From Gigantopelta aegis (lineage: Eukaryota > Mollusca > Gastropoda > Neomphalida > Peltospiridae), in the NCBI RefSeq assembly GCF_016097555.1, contig NC_054701.1:62895543-62959542 (forward strand): 64,000 nucleotides of DNA, read 5' to 3'. The notes under the pieces were generated by a model. It was not told the DNA's origin, searched no databases, and saw nothing but the letters and a program-made list of their open reading frames with translations. Of the stretch, positions 54,869-64,000 are shown piece after piece. Within the stretch, counting starts at the first letter, position 1; each line of letters begins with the position of its first letter. The translations under genes were made by a program, and so were the position numbers.

Positions 54869-55842
54869 CCAGGGCTGGCCATATCTTAAAATTTGCAATT
54901 GCCCGCAAGGCAAGTAACTCTCAAATTTCACTTGCCCACAAAACAATTAACTCATCCCAAAATGTAAGCAGTTTAAATCAAAATTTAAACTGTATTTGTC
55001 AAACAATTTCACATCATGCAAAACACTTGTAAGCCTTGTATTACTAAATATGTTTATTTACCTTATTTTAGAATCATCATGAAAAATATGCTACTTTGTT
55101 TTGTTTTTGGTTTCTTTGTATGGTTTTTGTGTTGTTGTTGGGTTTTTTGTTTGGTTGTTGTTTTTTTTTGTTTTGTTTTTTTTTTTTTTGGGGGGGGGGG
55201 GGTTTTGGGGGGTTATAACAGAAGGGTGTACCAAAGAGATCTTATGTTTTTAAATATTAAAAAAACCAATTGATGATGAATTTTACTTGTAGAATACAGG
55301 ACATTGCATTGCAGGTTTTCCTTAGACTCTCCGGCGTTTGTAGTGCAGGGCGCACATTAGTAAATTTAAAGTGGCGGAGCAATTTTTTATGTTGTTGTTG
55401 GAAGATTTATTTTGTTAATAATTATGAAAATACTTCAATCGGGATTTAACGAGTGCGGTAAGTTATACATGTTTTGTGTGCGTCTTCATTTGTTGCACTA
55501 TTTTGGTTGAGAAACGGTTGAAACATGGTGCCACAAGTTTTTGAATACCAGCTATATATACATGTAGGGTATGTAAAAATATTCAGACGTAGAAATAACC
55601 ACACTTTCTATGTCCCTTCGGACTACAGTGTTTGGCGCTCTCGATGTGAGTCCGACATACAGACTCATTCGGAGACTGCTGTTCTTTAACATTTAGTCAA
55701 TTAAATGTTAATTATATGTATATTTATACATCAATTTAATTGGAAAACAAATGTGAAAATTTGCAGAGGGACAACCTAATTTCGTAATACGAAACACTGC
55801 TAAGTTAGTGAAAAAACAGACCGAGCTGTGGGAATTCCCTGA
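54869..55842. mobile_element. Relative of the CAGGGCTGGCCA-ended element, right end missing
   Basis: Starts CAGGGCTGGCCATATCTTAA and parallels 18484-19245 (ATTTCACTTGCCCAC, GAATTTTACTTGTAGAAT, GTCGGAGACTGC-like words, TTTGCAGWGGGACAACC). Low-complexity T/G sequence has expanded at 55100-55215. A second element is inserted at 55341-55628. Confidence 0.6.
55341..55628. mobile_element. Short element inserted in 54869-55842
   Basis: It begins TAGTGCAGGGCGCAC and ends GGACTACAGT, with GTTTG on both sides. The copy at 18484-19694 has the uninterrupted site (CCGGCATTTGGCACTC). Its sequence matches 1756-2085 (GGTGCCACAAGTTT, AATACCAGCTATATA). Confidence 0.7.
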
Positions 55843-55874
55843 CCTATTTAAATGGTATCAGGTCCCAATACCCA

Positions 55875-56065
55875 GTGTTTGTGATTAACGGTATCCCGGT
55901 ATCCCGATATCCCGGGGAAACCAGAATTTAATTTTGGATACCAGACTTCAAGAACCCAGTATCCCACAGGGATGCCATATAATAAAAAATTCTCAGGTGG
56001 GATACCAGATTTTGAAATGTTAGTATCCAACTGGGATACTGGACAAAATATTTAATCTTGAACAC
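55875..56065. mobile_element. Short CAGTG-ended element, relative of 23265-23914
   Basis: CAGTGTTTGTGATTAACGG at left and CAGTGTTCAAGATTAAATA on the complement of the right end. The interior CTTCAAGAACCCAGTATCCC and GGTGGGATACCAGATTTTG match the complement of the longer copy. Confidence 0.6.
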
Positions 56066-56555
56066 TGCATACCAGGTCGTTTTGTCCTCATACTGGGTAG
56101 TTACGCCCTCTTTACAGGGTCGTTTCGCTCTCATGTTTATGTAGGGGATATCTACATGTCGATTGTGAATGATGAATGAATTTCTTTACATGACTAGTTG
56201 AACATCAGATATAGGTTATCAATTTGTAAACACCTGCAATATATACATATGGTAGTAACGTGTGTATGAGATGTGTACGGGAGATAAATAGTGTATCTGA
56301 ACACAGATTTTCTCAGTATATATCTATATGACAACATATATGCATTTCATAGTACCGCTGGTACTTGAATATTATGTACCATAGTGTGTATGAAAAGAGA
56401 GAAGTTTAGAAGTAGTTGTGTTTGATCATACAGGTTCATGACAGCACATAATAGATACAAACCTGGTATATAGAGCATATATATAGAGCCATTTTTATGT
56501 ATGTCTAAAGACATGTTTATCTGAGTACACCTTTTAGTATATATAGATACACACA

Positions 56556-56725
56556 GGACTAGCTCTGGCAGTTGCCAAATTTGCCAATTGCGAAATTTAA
56601 AAACAACTGGCAAATCTTATTTTAAGTTGGCGAAATAATTTTATCAAAAATAACTGGCTTTCTGTCATTTTTTAAGTTTAATTGATAGTTTGGCGAAACC
56701 TTGTGTTAACCCAGAGCTGGCCCTG
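56556..56725. mobile_element. Short CAGG-ended MITE next to the LINE
   Basis: CAGGACTAGCTCTGGCAG at left and CAGGGCCAGCTCTGGGTT on the complement of the right. The interior has TGCCAAATTTGCCAATTGC and GGCGAAA words. Confidence 0.5.
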
Positions 56726-57457
56726 TACATTATTATGGACTAGCTAACACTAATAATAGGGGATCGGGTGGCATAGCCATCTACTACAAAACAAAATACC
56801 ATAAACAGGTACACACAGTCCAAACAAGCAGCGCATACAGCCTTTGGCTCAGACTTTCAAAAACACACTTTGGGTGGTCACGTGATCTGTATATATGTTG
56901 TCTATATATACCACCAGCAGACTCCCCATATTTTTAGGGCCAATTCCAAACACTCGAAAATGAACTGTCAACATTCAGCGAAAAGGGCTCGGTCTTGATA
57001 ATGGGTGATTTTAACGCTAGGACTGGGGATACTCGCCTACCTATAGTAGACTACATAGAACATGATCCCACAAATCACATACCTTTTCCATCTGATTACA
57101 TGTCCGATAGCATATACTGACAACAACACTCGCAGGACATAACTTACAATAATCACGGCAAAAAGTTAATTGAACTATGTAAAACAAGTGGTGTCAGAAT
57201 ACTCAACGGACGAACACCTGGGGATTATCTAGGAAAACTCACATGCTTCAACTACCAGGGAAACAGCGCAGTTGACTATGTTCTAACCGATGACAGAACT
57301 ATGAAACATGTAGTCGTCTTTACATCTCTTACTTAACAAAAGAATCTATCCACTGCTCCTTATCTGTCATACTGAAATGTAACATAACCCATACCAGTAG
57401 TGACACTATTCCACTTCATCCAATACATACAAAATATCAACTGTTTGAAAAAACAAG

Positions 57458-59635
57458 ATGGCATATATAAACAGTCTCCTAGGTGATGAAGCACAATACA
57501 AAATACAAACTTTTATGAATGACTCCATCAATAACTCCTACACAAATATAGAAACAGCAGTAAACAAGTTCAACAACATACTCATTGGAGCAGCATCTAG
57601 ATCATGTCCCAAAACTCGCATCTGCAATAACAAAACAAAAAAGCTAAAAATTAAAAAAATGCTAATAGACATTCAAATCCTCAAGAGTAAATTTACCGAA
57701 ATTGTTAAATCACTATCTAAGGAACCCAATAACACTAGAATTAGGGGAAAATACATCCAATATAAAAAACAACTAAAGAAAGCAAAGAAAGCACACAAAC
57801 AATCGGAAAAAAACATGTTGTATGACAAACTCCAAAACCTACACAACAGTAACCCACAGGCCTATTGGAAAATAATAAATAACCTAACAGAAAGAACCAG
57901 CAAAAGTATCAACCTGCCAGAAAATATGGCAAAGAAAATACACGAACATTTTAGAGATATAAATGCTGAACCTACCCAAAACACAACCATGAATATAGAA
58001 TCTGATGCTAGATTGCTCAATGAACTTTTGATAACGGAATCTACCCAAACTAATAACAATGTACTAAACCAAAGTATCACGATCAAAGAGATTAAAACAG
58101 CCCTACAATCACTGAAAAACAACAAGACATGTGGCTTAGACCAAGTTACAAACGAAATGTTAAAATATGGAAATGAAATCGTCATATCACCCATAGCAAA
58201 ATTATTCAACACAGTATTCCAGTATGGGATACTATCGTCCTCTTGGACAGTTGGTTATATCACACCAATACACAAAAAGGGATCTAAACAAGACCCAAAC
58301 AACTATAGGGGAATTACCATTACAAGCTGTCTAGGGAAAATATTCTCCTCCATATTAAATAAACGATTAACACGTCACATTGAATCAGAAAACCTAATAG
58401 CAGACAACCAAGCTGGCTTTAGAGAGAATAGAAGAACTACAGATAACATTTTTATCATAAAAACACTGATTAATAAATACATTGAACAGAAAAAAAGCAA
58501 GCTTTATCTCTGTTTCAATGATTTCCACAAAGCATTCGACACTGTTTGGAGAACCAGCTTACTCCTTAAATTACTTAGACTGGGTATTGGCGGGAAATTC
58601 TTTCAGATCTTAAAAGCTATGTACAGCAAAACCAAACTAGCCGTCAAAATTAACAATCAAATAACTGACATGTTCCCATCTACAGTAGGAGTGAAACAGG
58701 GAGATAATTTAAGTCCCACTATGTTTAACATATATTTAGCCGATATGACATTCTCCAGCGACTGCCACTCGCCCCACCTACTAAATGAAAGAGTGTCGCA
58801 TTTATTATGGGCAGATGACCTAGTACTTTTATCAGAAACTCAACAAGGTCTACAAAAAGCATTAGACGAACTCCACACATATAGCCAACAATGGCACTTA
58901 TCAGTCAACTTAAAAAAGACAAACTCCATGGTTATACAGAAAGGAAAACCAAAACATGTAGCATTTCAGTACGGCATGGAGCAAATCGAACAGACACACA
59001 CATATATCTATTTGGGCTGTACCATTAACACCAATGGAAACTTAAGTACAACCAAAACAGATCTTACAACTAAAGGACTTAAAACCCTATTCAGACTTCA
59101 AAAATCCTTTTCTGGATCACCTCCACCTCCCCAGATATATAACAAACTATTCGACACCCTAATCAAACCGATCCTTCTCTATAACTGTGAAATCTGGGGC
59201 ATTGAACTAAATAATAAGATGAAAATACATGACCCTAATAAACTACTAGACATTTTAGAATCAGAACCATTCGAAAAAGTACATATAAAATTTTGCAAAT
59301 TCAACTTACAGGTAGGAAGAAACACAACCAATATTGCATGTAAAAGTGAACTAGGCAGATACCCACTAATAAATGAAATAAATCAGAAAATTATAAGCTA
59401 CTGGGCACATCTACAGAATCTACCTCAAGAACGCACACTTCTACTTGATGCAGCTCAATACAGCAAGCTACTCGATAACAATAACAAAAACAGCTTTCAC
59501 AACTACACAGCAAACATGCTTAACAAAAACTGCATCGACATAACAGCTATTGACACTACACCAAAAAACAAGAAAACTCTCAACAAACTAGTAACTGAAA
59601 AACTACAACACAACTGTTATATTATCAACACATAG
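57458..59635 (+). CDS. LINE reverse transcriptase ORF, 725 codons
   Basis: RT blocks in order: ITPIHKKGSKQDPNNYRGIT, then ADNQAGFRENRRTTDNIF, then FNDFHKAFDTVW with the catalytic Asp at residue 355, GVKQGDNLSPTMFNIY, and LLWADDLVLLSE with Asp 453-454 (WADD in place of the commoner YADD or FADD). There are no internal stops over 2.2 kb, implying a fairly young insertion. The first Met is not the original start, since endonuclease coding lies upstream. Stops just after 59635 separate it from the C-terminal finger. Confidence 0.92.
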   Translation: MAYINSLLGDEAQYKIQTFMNDSINNSYTNIETAVNKFNNILIGAASRSCPKTRICNNKTKKLKIKKMLIDIQILKSKFTEIVKSLSKEPNNTRIRGKYIQYKKQLKKAKKAHKQSEKNMLYDKLQNLHNSNPQAYWKIINNLTERTSKSINLPENMAKKIHEHFRDINAEPTQNTTMNIESDARLLNELLITESTQTNNNVLNQSITIKEIKTALQSLKNNKTCGLDQVTNEMLKYGNEIVISPIAKLFNTVFQYGILSSSWTVGYITPIHKKGSKQDPNNYRGITITSCLGKIFSSILNKRLTRHIESENLIADNQAGFRENRRTTDNIFIIKTLINKYIEQKKSKLYLCFNDFHKAFDTVWRTSLLLKLLRLGIGGKFFQILKAMYSKTKLAVKINNQITDMFPSTVGVKQGDNLSPTMFNIYLADMTFSSDCHSPHLLNERVSHLLWADDLVLLSETQQGLQKALDELHTYSQQWHLSVNLKKTNSMVIQKGKPKHVAFQYGMEQIEQTHTYIYLGCTINTNGNLSTTKTDLTTKGLKTLFRLQKSFSGSPPPPQIYNKLFDTLIKPILLYNCEIWGIELNNKMKIHDPNKLLDILESEPFEKVHIKFCKFNLQVGRNTTNIACKSELGRYPLINEINQKIISYWAHLQNLPQERTLLLDAAQYSKLLDNNNKNSFHNYTANMLNKNCIDITAIDTTPKNKKTLNKLVTEKLQHNCYIINT

Positions 59636-59689
59636 TACGACCATATCAACTTGCCCTATACCTCGAAACATTAAATAATTGTAACCTAA

Positions 59690-60030
59690 GAAGACATGTA
59701 ACTAAACTTAGAATATGTGCACACCGCCTCGAAATCGAAAGAGGCAGGTATCACAATATTCTCAGAAAAGACCGACTCTGCAAGCTTTGCAAAGAGGCAG
59801 TGGAAGATGAGGCACATTTTCTCGTGGACTGCAAACAGCTAGAAACGAACAGAAGAAAATATTTTATTACACTCACACAAAAATTCCCAATATTCCAAAC
59901 ACTAAATAAATACGAAAAATGTTATTACATCATCAACTGCCCTAAAAAACAACTCATTACAGTCGCACAACTCTGCTCAGATTTGGACACAGCACGAACT
60001 AGCCTTCTAACTAGACCCCCTGCCACTTAA
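59690..60030 (+). pseudogene. LINE C-terminal zinc-finger region
   Basis: The frame encoding RKDRLCKLCKEAVEDEAHF and LVDCKQLETNRRKYFI continues the LINE protein after stop codons around 59633-59670. The CxxC-H-C pattern matches the C-terminus of the other LINE fragment at 10923-11222. Confidence 0.75.
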
Positions 60031-60107
60031 TAATATTTATTTATTTTAATTAACCAAATATCGAAGAACAGACAAAAGACAATAGAACCTGTTACACTAC
60101 ATGTACT

Positions 60108-60124
60108 TGTGTGAAATCGATGAG
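60108..60124 (+). pseudogene. Remnant of SRM-like copy 2 exon 3
   Basis: The 17 bases TGTGTGAAATCGATGAG are identical to the 3' end of copy 1 exon 3 (20673-20689, encoding CEIDE) and are followed by a GTACTC donor. The sequence immediately to the left belongs to the LINE 3' region, and nothing resembling the first 76 bases of the exon was found in 52105-60107. Confidence 0.85.
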
Positions 60125-60182
60125 GTACTCACTACTCAAACTTTCAAACTGTAACATGTTTTTTGTGTGTTTGTGGTGTGTG

Positions 60183-60260
60183 TGAGAGAGAGAGAGAGAC
60201 AGAGACAGAGACACAGACAGACAGAGACACAGACAGAGACACAGACAGAGAGAGAGAGAC
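60183..60260. repeat. (GA)n/(ACAGAG)n microsatellite
   Basis: A pure purine-C pattern of GAGAGAGAGACAGAGACAGA type, which creates spurious ORFs on both strands. It lies about 60 bp after the exon 3 remnant donor. Confidence 0.9.
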
Positions 60261-60639
60261 AAACCAAGACAGGAAAAGAGAGATGGACCATAATGTACAG
60301 GACATGCAAATCTGTCCATGGCCAGTGAAAGTAAAACATAACAAGAGTACTGGTGAGGTAAATGATACACCCATTAAAAGTAGGTCACAGCGACATATAT
60401 ATATATATATTTAATTACATCTGCTCTAATAAATTTATTTAACAAAAAAAAGAAAAGTATTTCAGTATAATTTACAAAACAATTTACTCAGGCTGTAATT
60501 TCCCCAGTACTGTCAGACATGGGACCCTGGTGAAAAGAAGCTGGATAAATCCCTGCTAATATGCTGTTTATTTAGTTCACGATTCTGTTACATTTTAATT
60601 CCATAATGCTCTAAAATACATCTCGGAGATCCTGACTTT

Positions 60640-60905
60640 CCCCACACACTGTCCCAAACCAACCCTGTACCATGTACATGTACCTTCTTATTTCCAGCAG
60701 GCCATTGTTTTTTTCTTTCTTATCGGGGCATATTTCTTTTGGCCTGCTATTTTAGAAAATGTCAGGACAGCACATACTATGGCTTTTGGGCATTGGTTAA
60801 ATCAAGGGGTGAAAAACCAATCGGATATAATGGGTCGATATTCTATGACTTGAGCACCTCAGAAGAGTGCTGTACAGACTGAGCTACCGTAAATCCTGTC
60901 TTAAT
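60640..60905 (-). mobile_element. SINE with a third tRNA-like head, minus strand
   Basis: On the complement: GGTAGCTCAGTCTGTACAGC (good A-box match), AGAATATCGACCC (weak B box), then AAAAGCCATAGTATGTGCTG, which matches the common SINE body. It is truncated thereafter. Confidence 0.5.
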
Positions 60906-61016
60906 GGAAGTGGCATTTGGCTTACCGGTACTGATGTTCTGACCATATTGGCCAAAGTACTAACAATTAAATCCAGGGTTCAGCCTGCAAATAGTGGCTA
61001 TAACATTTAACATTAG

Positions 61017-61350
61017 CAGAGGTGTCAGAACTAGGGCGGCTGGTGCGGCAACCACCACCCCAATATTTGGACAAAAACTAAATCTATAATTTTTGGGGGT
61101 GTGAGTTTGGTATTGGGACGTGATCACACCCCTTTTTACCAGTACTTTTGCTACAAAAATGTGTATAAGATACCTACCAAAAATGTTTCTTAAATGCAGA
61201 AGAATGCAGGAAATGGCATCTAGAATTCAAAATATTTCCAAGGGGGGGGGGGGGGCCCCTGAACCTGAACCCCCCCCCCCCCCAGCACTCCCTTGCTTTG
61301 TTTGGGTCGACATTCGCCTCCCCAGTATTAATTTGCTTCCGACACCTCTG
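61017..61350. mobile_element. CAGAGGTGTC-ended MITE with ATTAG target duplication
   Basis: Ends CAGAGGTGTCAGAAC and, on the complement, CAGAGGTGTCGGAAG, flanked by ATTAG at 61012-61016 and 61351-61355. The centre (about 61242-61283) is a G14 tract followed closely by a C15 tract that can pair with it. Confidence 0.75.
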
Positions 61351-61631
61351 ATTAGGATTATAAAATGTTTAAATTAGCCATTTTGTAATATTTTTGAAAG
61401 AAGTAGTACTCTGCATGTTATCTCAAAATTGTGCTGAAACTAAATTATTCCCAGTACAAGCCCTGGAGACCAGGGCCCATATTTTCGAAGCAATCTTAGC
61501 CTACGAAATCGTAAAATTATCGTAAGCTATGACGTCACTATGGTGTGTGCTGTAGTGACGTCACACCCTACGATGGTTTTACTATATATATGGGCCCAGA
61601 GCAGTAAATGTTTTTTTGGTGGGTTTTTTAG

Positions 61632-61785
61632 AAAGTTATTGAAGTGAGTAAGCAGTTCATTCCAAGCATGTCAGGCTGGTTCAGTGACCCCAGCGTCACT
61701 GTCCACATTCAAGATGCGTCTGAATATCTCGGCAAACATGTTGGCAAGTTTGACGTCATCATAACAGATTCATCCGACCCTGTAG
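61632..61785 (+). CDS. SRM-like copy 2 exon 4
   Basis: TTTTAG acceptor, GTACGT donor, 154 nt. Encodes KVIEVSKQFIPSMSGWFSDP and FDVIITDSSDPVG. HIQDASEY replaces HCGDGISY of copy 1. Confidence 0.88.
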
Positions 61786-61789
61786 GTAC

Positions 61790-63150
61790 GTTCAGATAAA
61801 TTGGATTACATCAAACCATCTTCTGTAGTGTAGTGATTGAAGCAACATACCCAACATATTACCCTAGTTTTTAAAAAACAATCATTCATCTAAGAAGTAA
61901 TGGTTAATGAGACAAGCTCTCCCTGTTTAAACATCACAGACTTTAGCTTCTCTCTGTTATAAACATATCCAAATGTGTGTTGCAGGTTTGTAGACGAACT
62001 AAACTTAGTGTCTATTTTTACGTGCTGAAACTAGGGTCTTAGCCTTTAAGTCATCAGCCTTGTACAGGGCTCACACGACCGGGCGAAGTAGCAGACCTCA
62101 ACGTGAAAAAAATGTGGGGAGTAATTAAAAAAAACTAGTTTTACGTAGACTTTTACATAATGAATAAATTCAACATACAAAACAGATGTCGAAATTATAA
62201 AATAATACAGGCAAACCTGTCCTTGCAGATTTCTAATAAAATACAGATTGTAAAAGATAACTTGTTTTTGCGTATTTAATTTTTTGGATTAAAAATTCAA
62301 GTCTCCCTGTTGTTAAAAACTTCGCCCTCTCTAAAGTTTGAGAGAGAAGTGAGTTCGCTCTATGATTTGGACCTCGCGTGAGGCCAGCATATAGAGATTG
62401 TCCTGAGGTTGTTGCCATTGCAAAAATTAATAAAAGAAATGCCTTTAACTCATGCATCCAGCTTTACAATCAGAAAATATCATCACTGACCCAAGTTTCC
62501 AATGACAAACATTTTATATATAATTTTGAACCTACATTTTTCAACATCAAATTGTATGAAAATAACTGACGTAACACACTTGTAGTAGTGTAATATTTTA
62601 GGGAATATCTTAGTGAGTCTAATTACACAGCAAAATAAAATGTACAGTACTTAATTAATTAATTAGTTTTACTCAATAAGCAATCCCATCCATCATCTTC
62701 AAAGTCTGTATCATCATTTACTTTTGGCGAATACTTTGTTGCACCAGTTGTGAAGCATTTGCTGGAATAAGAAATAGCCTAATTGGCCCACTAAAATAAA
62801 AATTTCACAATTTCACAATTTTTGATGACTCCCCAGAAAATCATAGTACCCTGTTTCAGAAATATCCAATTATTTAAATTAAAAAATAAATTAATAAAAC
62901 TTCAAAATTTCCTAAACATTCTCTCTATTAGCTTGTGGAGAATGCCCCAGAGGATCACTGTGATTTCAAAATAATCCAATCAAAACTAGGAGAAGAAAAA
63001 ACATTGATAGACAACCGACGGACAGACATTTTTAAATGTGAAGGTTGAATCATGATCTGAAACCACATCCACAGTCTACTATACAATATTTTGTACATTT
63101 GAAAAATAGTGTTGTTGCTCTTGTGTTTTATTTTTGTTTCTTTTATTTGT
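61790..63150. other. Copy 2 intron 4
   Basis: No gene seen. A SINE relic on the minus strand lies at about 62733-62795 (TGCTGGAATAAGAAATAGCC). The rest is AT-rich. Confidence 0.45.
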
Positions 63151-63152
63151 AG

Positions 63153-63236
63153 GCCCAGCAGTAGACCTTTTCCGGTTGCCATTTTATGAAAAATTAAGAG
63201 ATGGTTTGAAACCAAATGGAGTGGTCTGTTGTCAAG
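63153..63236 (+). CDS. SRM-like copy 2 exon 5
   Basis: TTTGTAG acceptor, GTTGAT donor, 84 nt. Encodes PAVDLFRLPFYEKLRDGLKP and NGVVCCQ. Confidence 0.88.
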
Positions 63237-63476
63237 GTTGATATTAAACTAGGGTTTTTTCCCCGATATTCAATGTATTTTATACCTCATTTAATTTTTT
63301 TTAATTGTTTTTAGGTGGGGGGGGGGCATACATTTTTAATAATATGTTTTGACCATGTTATGAGGTGTCCTCAGATGACTATACATTAATTCTTAAACAT
63401 TATTAACTGATAATTTTTCCTTTAGGTCATCTTCTAATAATTCTAAAAATATATATATTTTTAATTCTATACTGGT

Positions 63477-63775
63477 GGGGCAGAACGATGCGAGGTCGGT
63501 CTGGGATCGATCCCCGTCGGTGGGCCCATTGGGCTATTTCTCGTTCCAGCCAGTGCACCACGACTGGTATATCAAAGGCCGTGGTATGTGTTATCTTGTA
63601 TGTGGGATAGTGCATATAAATTACACCTTGCTGCTAATCTAAAAAGTAGCCCATGACGTAGCGACAGTGGGTTTCCTCTCTCAATATCTGTGTGGTCCTT
63701 AACCATATGTCTGACGCCATATAACCGTAAATAAAATGTGTTGAGTGTGTCGTTAAATAAAGCATTTCCTTTCCT
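63477..63775 (+). mobile_element. SINE, family B, nearly full length
   Basis: An exact 12-bp duplication TTCTATACTGGT lies at 63465-63476 and 63776-63787. B box GGGATCGATCCCCG; body GGCCGTGGTATGTGTTATC; tail GTCGTTAAATAAAGCATTTC. It sits in intron 5 of the second gene copy. Confidence 0.9.
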
Positions 63776-64000
63776 TTCTATACTGGTAGATAAATTAAAT
63801 TATTTTGTTTTAATCTTTTTATGGGCATATGGTAGAAGGTATATTTGAAGGTTGAAGGTATTATCTTGTGGGATAGTGCATATTTTGTATTTTGAAGGTA
63901 TATTTTTTACATTTCAAAGAAAAAGTTAATAAATAATTTGGCAAGAAGCTACGATTATGCTACAGCGTTCAAAATAAACACTTGTCCGTTTGTCCTGACA

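Larger units (their letters stand above)
56737..60107 (+). mobile_element. LINE (non-LTR retrotransposon), 5'-truncated, with a long open RT frame
   Basis: The left part (about 56746-57330) encodes pieces of an apurinic-type endonuclease (GSGGIAIYYK, VLIMGDFNARTGD, GNSAVDYVLTDDRT) broken by stops and frame changes. A 725-codon open frame at 57458-59635 carries the reverse transcriptase, and a final zinc-finger region follows near 59700-60030 (LCKLCKEAVEDEAHFLVDC). No poly(A) tail and no clear flanking duplication are visible. The clade is uncertain; the RT looks like the I/Nimb or CR1-like groups. It lies in intron 2/exon 3 of the second spermidine synthase copy. Confidence 0.92.

Noticed and set aside
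54869-55842. Shared sequence in intron 2 of both spermidine synthase copies as a duplicated intron
   Set aside because: The flanks differ and copy 1 shows inverted ends with a direct repeat, so independent insertions of one element are more likely.
60092-60414. Leu/Ser- and Glu/Thr-rich ORFs
   Set aside because: Translations of the GA/ACAGAG microsatellite in several frames.

Overview
The window is animal nuclear DNA: intron-rich, AT-rich and densely packed with short interspersed elements, fold-back elements and minisatellites. The repeat style (tRNA-headed SINEs ending in GTCGTTAAATAAAACATTTC, CAGGG-ended miniature elements, LINE proteins with a C-terminal CxxC-H-C finger) suggests a marine mollusc, probably a gastropod. 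That assignment is inference from recall, not from a search.

Layout. (1) 1-5968, plus strand: a divergent paired-like (PRD-class) homeobox gene with three readable coding exons, a possible first exon, and the class-typical intron between homeodomain residues 46 and 47. Its introns carry a composite element, a SINE and an antisense GC-rich fossil ORF block. (2) 5969-13020: intergenic DNA with SINEs, a poly-G tract of 67 G with one interruption, and a long-TIR Tc1-like element into which a LINE 3' end has been inserted. (3) 13021-32714, plus strand: a complete eight-exon spermidine synthase gene (296 aa). Its introns hold a 60-bp minisatellite, several CAG-ended DNA elements, SINEs and a pogo-like element. 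(4) 32715-48800: intergenic DNA with a cluster of hairpin elements, then about 8 kb of tandem repeats with higher-order structure. (5) 48820 to the right edge, plus strand: a second, tandem spermidine synthase-like gene. Exons 1, 2, 4 and 5 are open and properly spliced, but exon 3 (the glycine-rich nucleotide-binding loop) is reduced to its last 17 bases, directly after the 3' end of a 3.3-kb LINE. Exons 6-8 would lie beyond the window.

The genes do not form a pathway together. The homeobox protein would be a nuclear DNA-binding regulator. Spermidine synthase is a cytosolic polyamine enzyme, and the second copy is a diverged paralogue, probably dying or already a pseudogene. The most notable observations are the LINE-linked loss of exon 3, the SINE-head tandem array in intron 1 of the second copy, the modular head and body exchange among SINE families, the 35-bp repeat field with 710-bp and 143-bp higher-order units, and a set of CAG-ended elements flanked by apparent 5-6 bp duplications.
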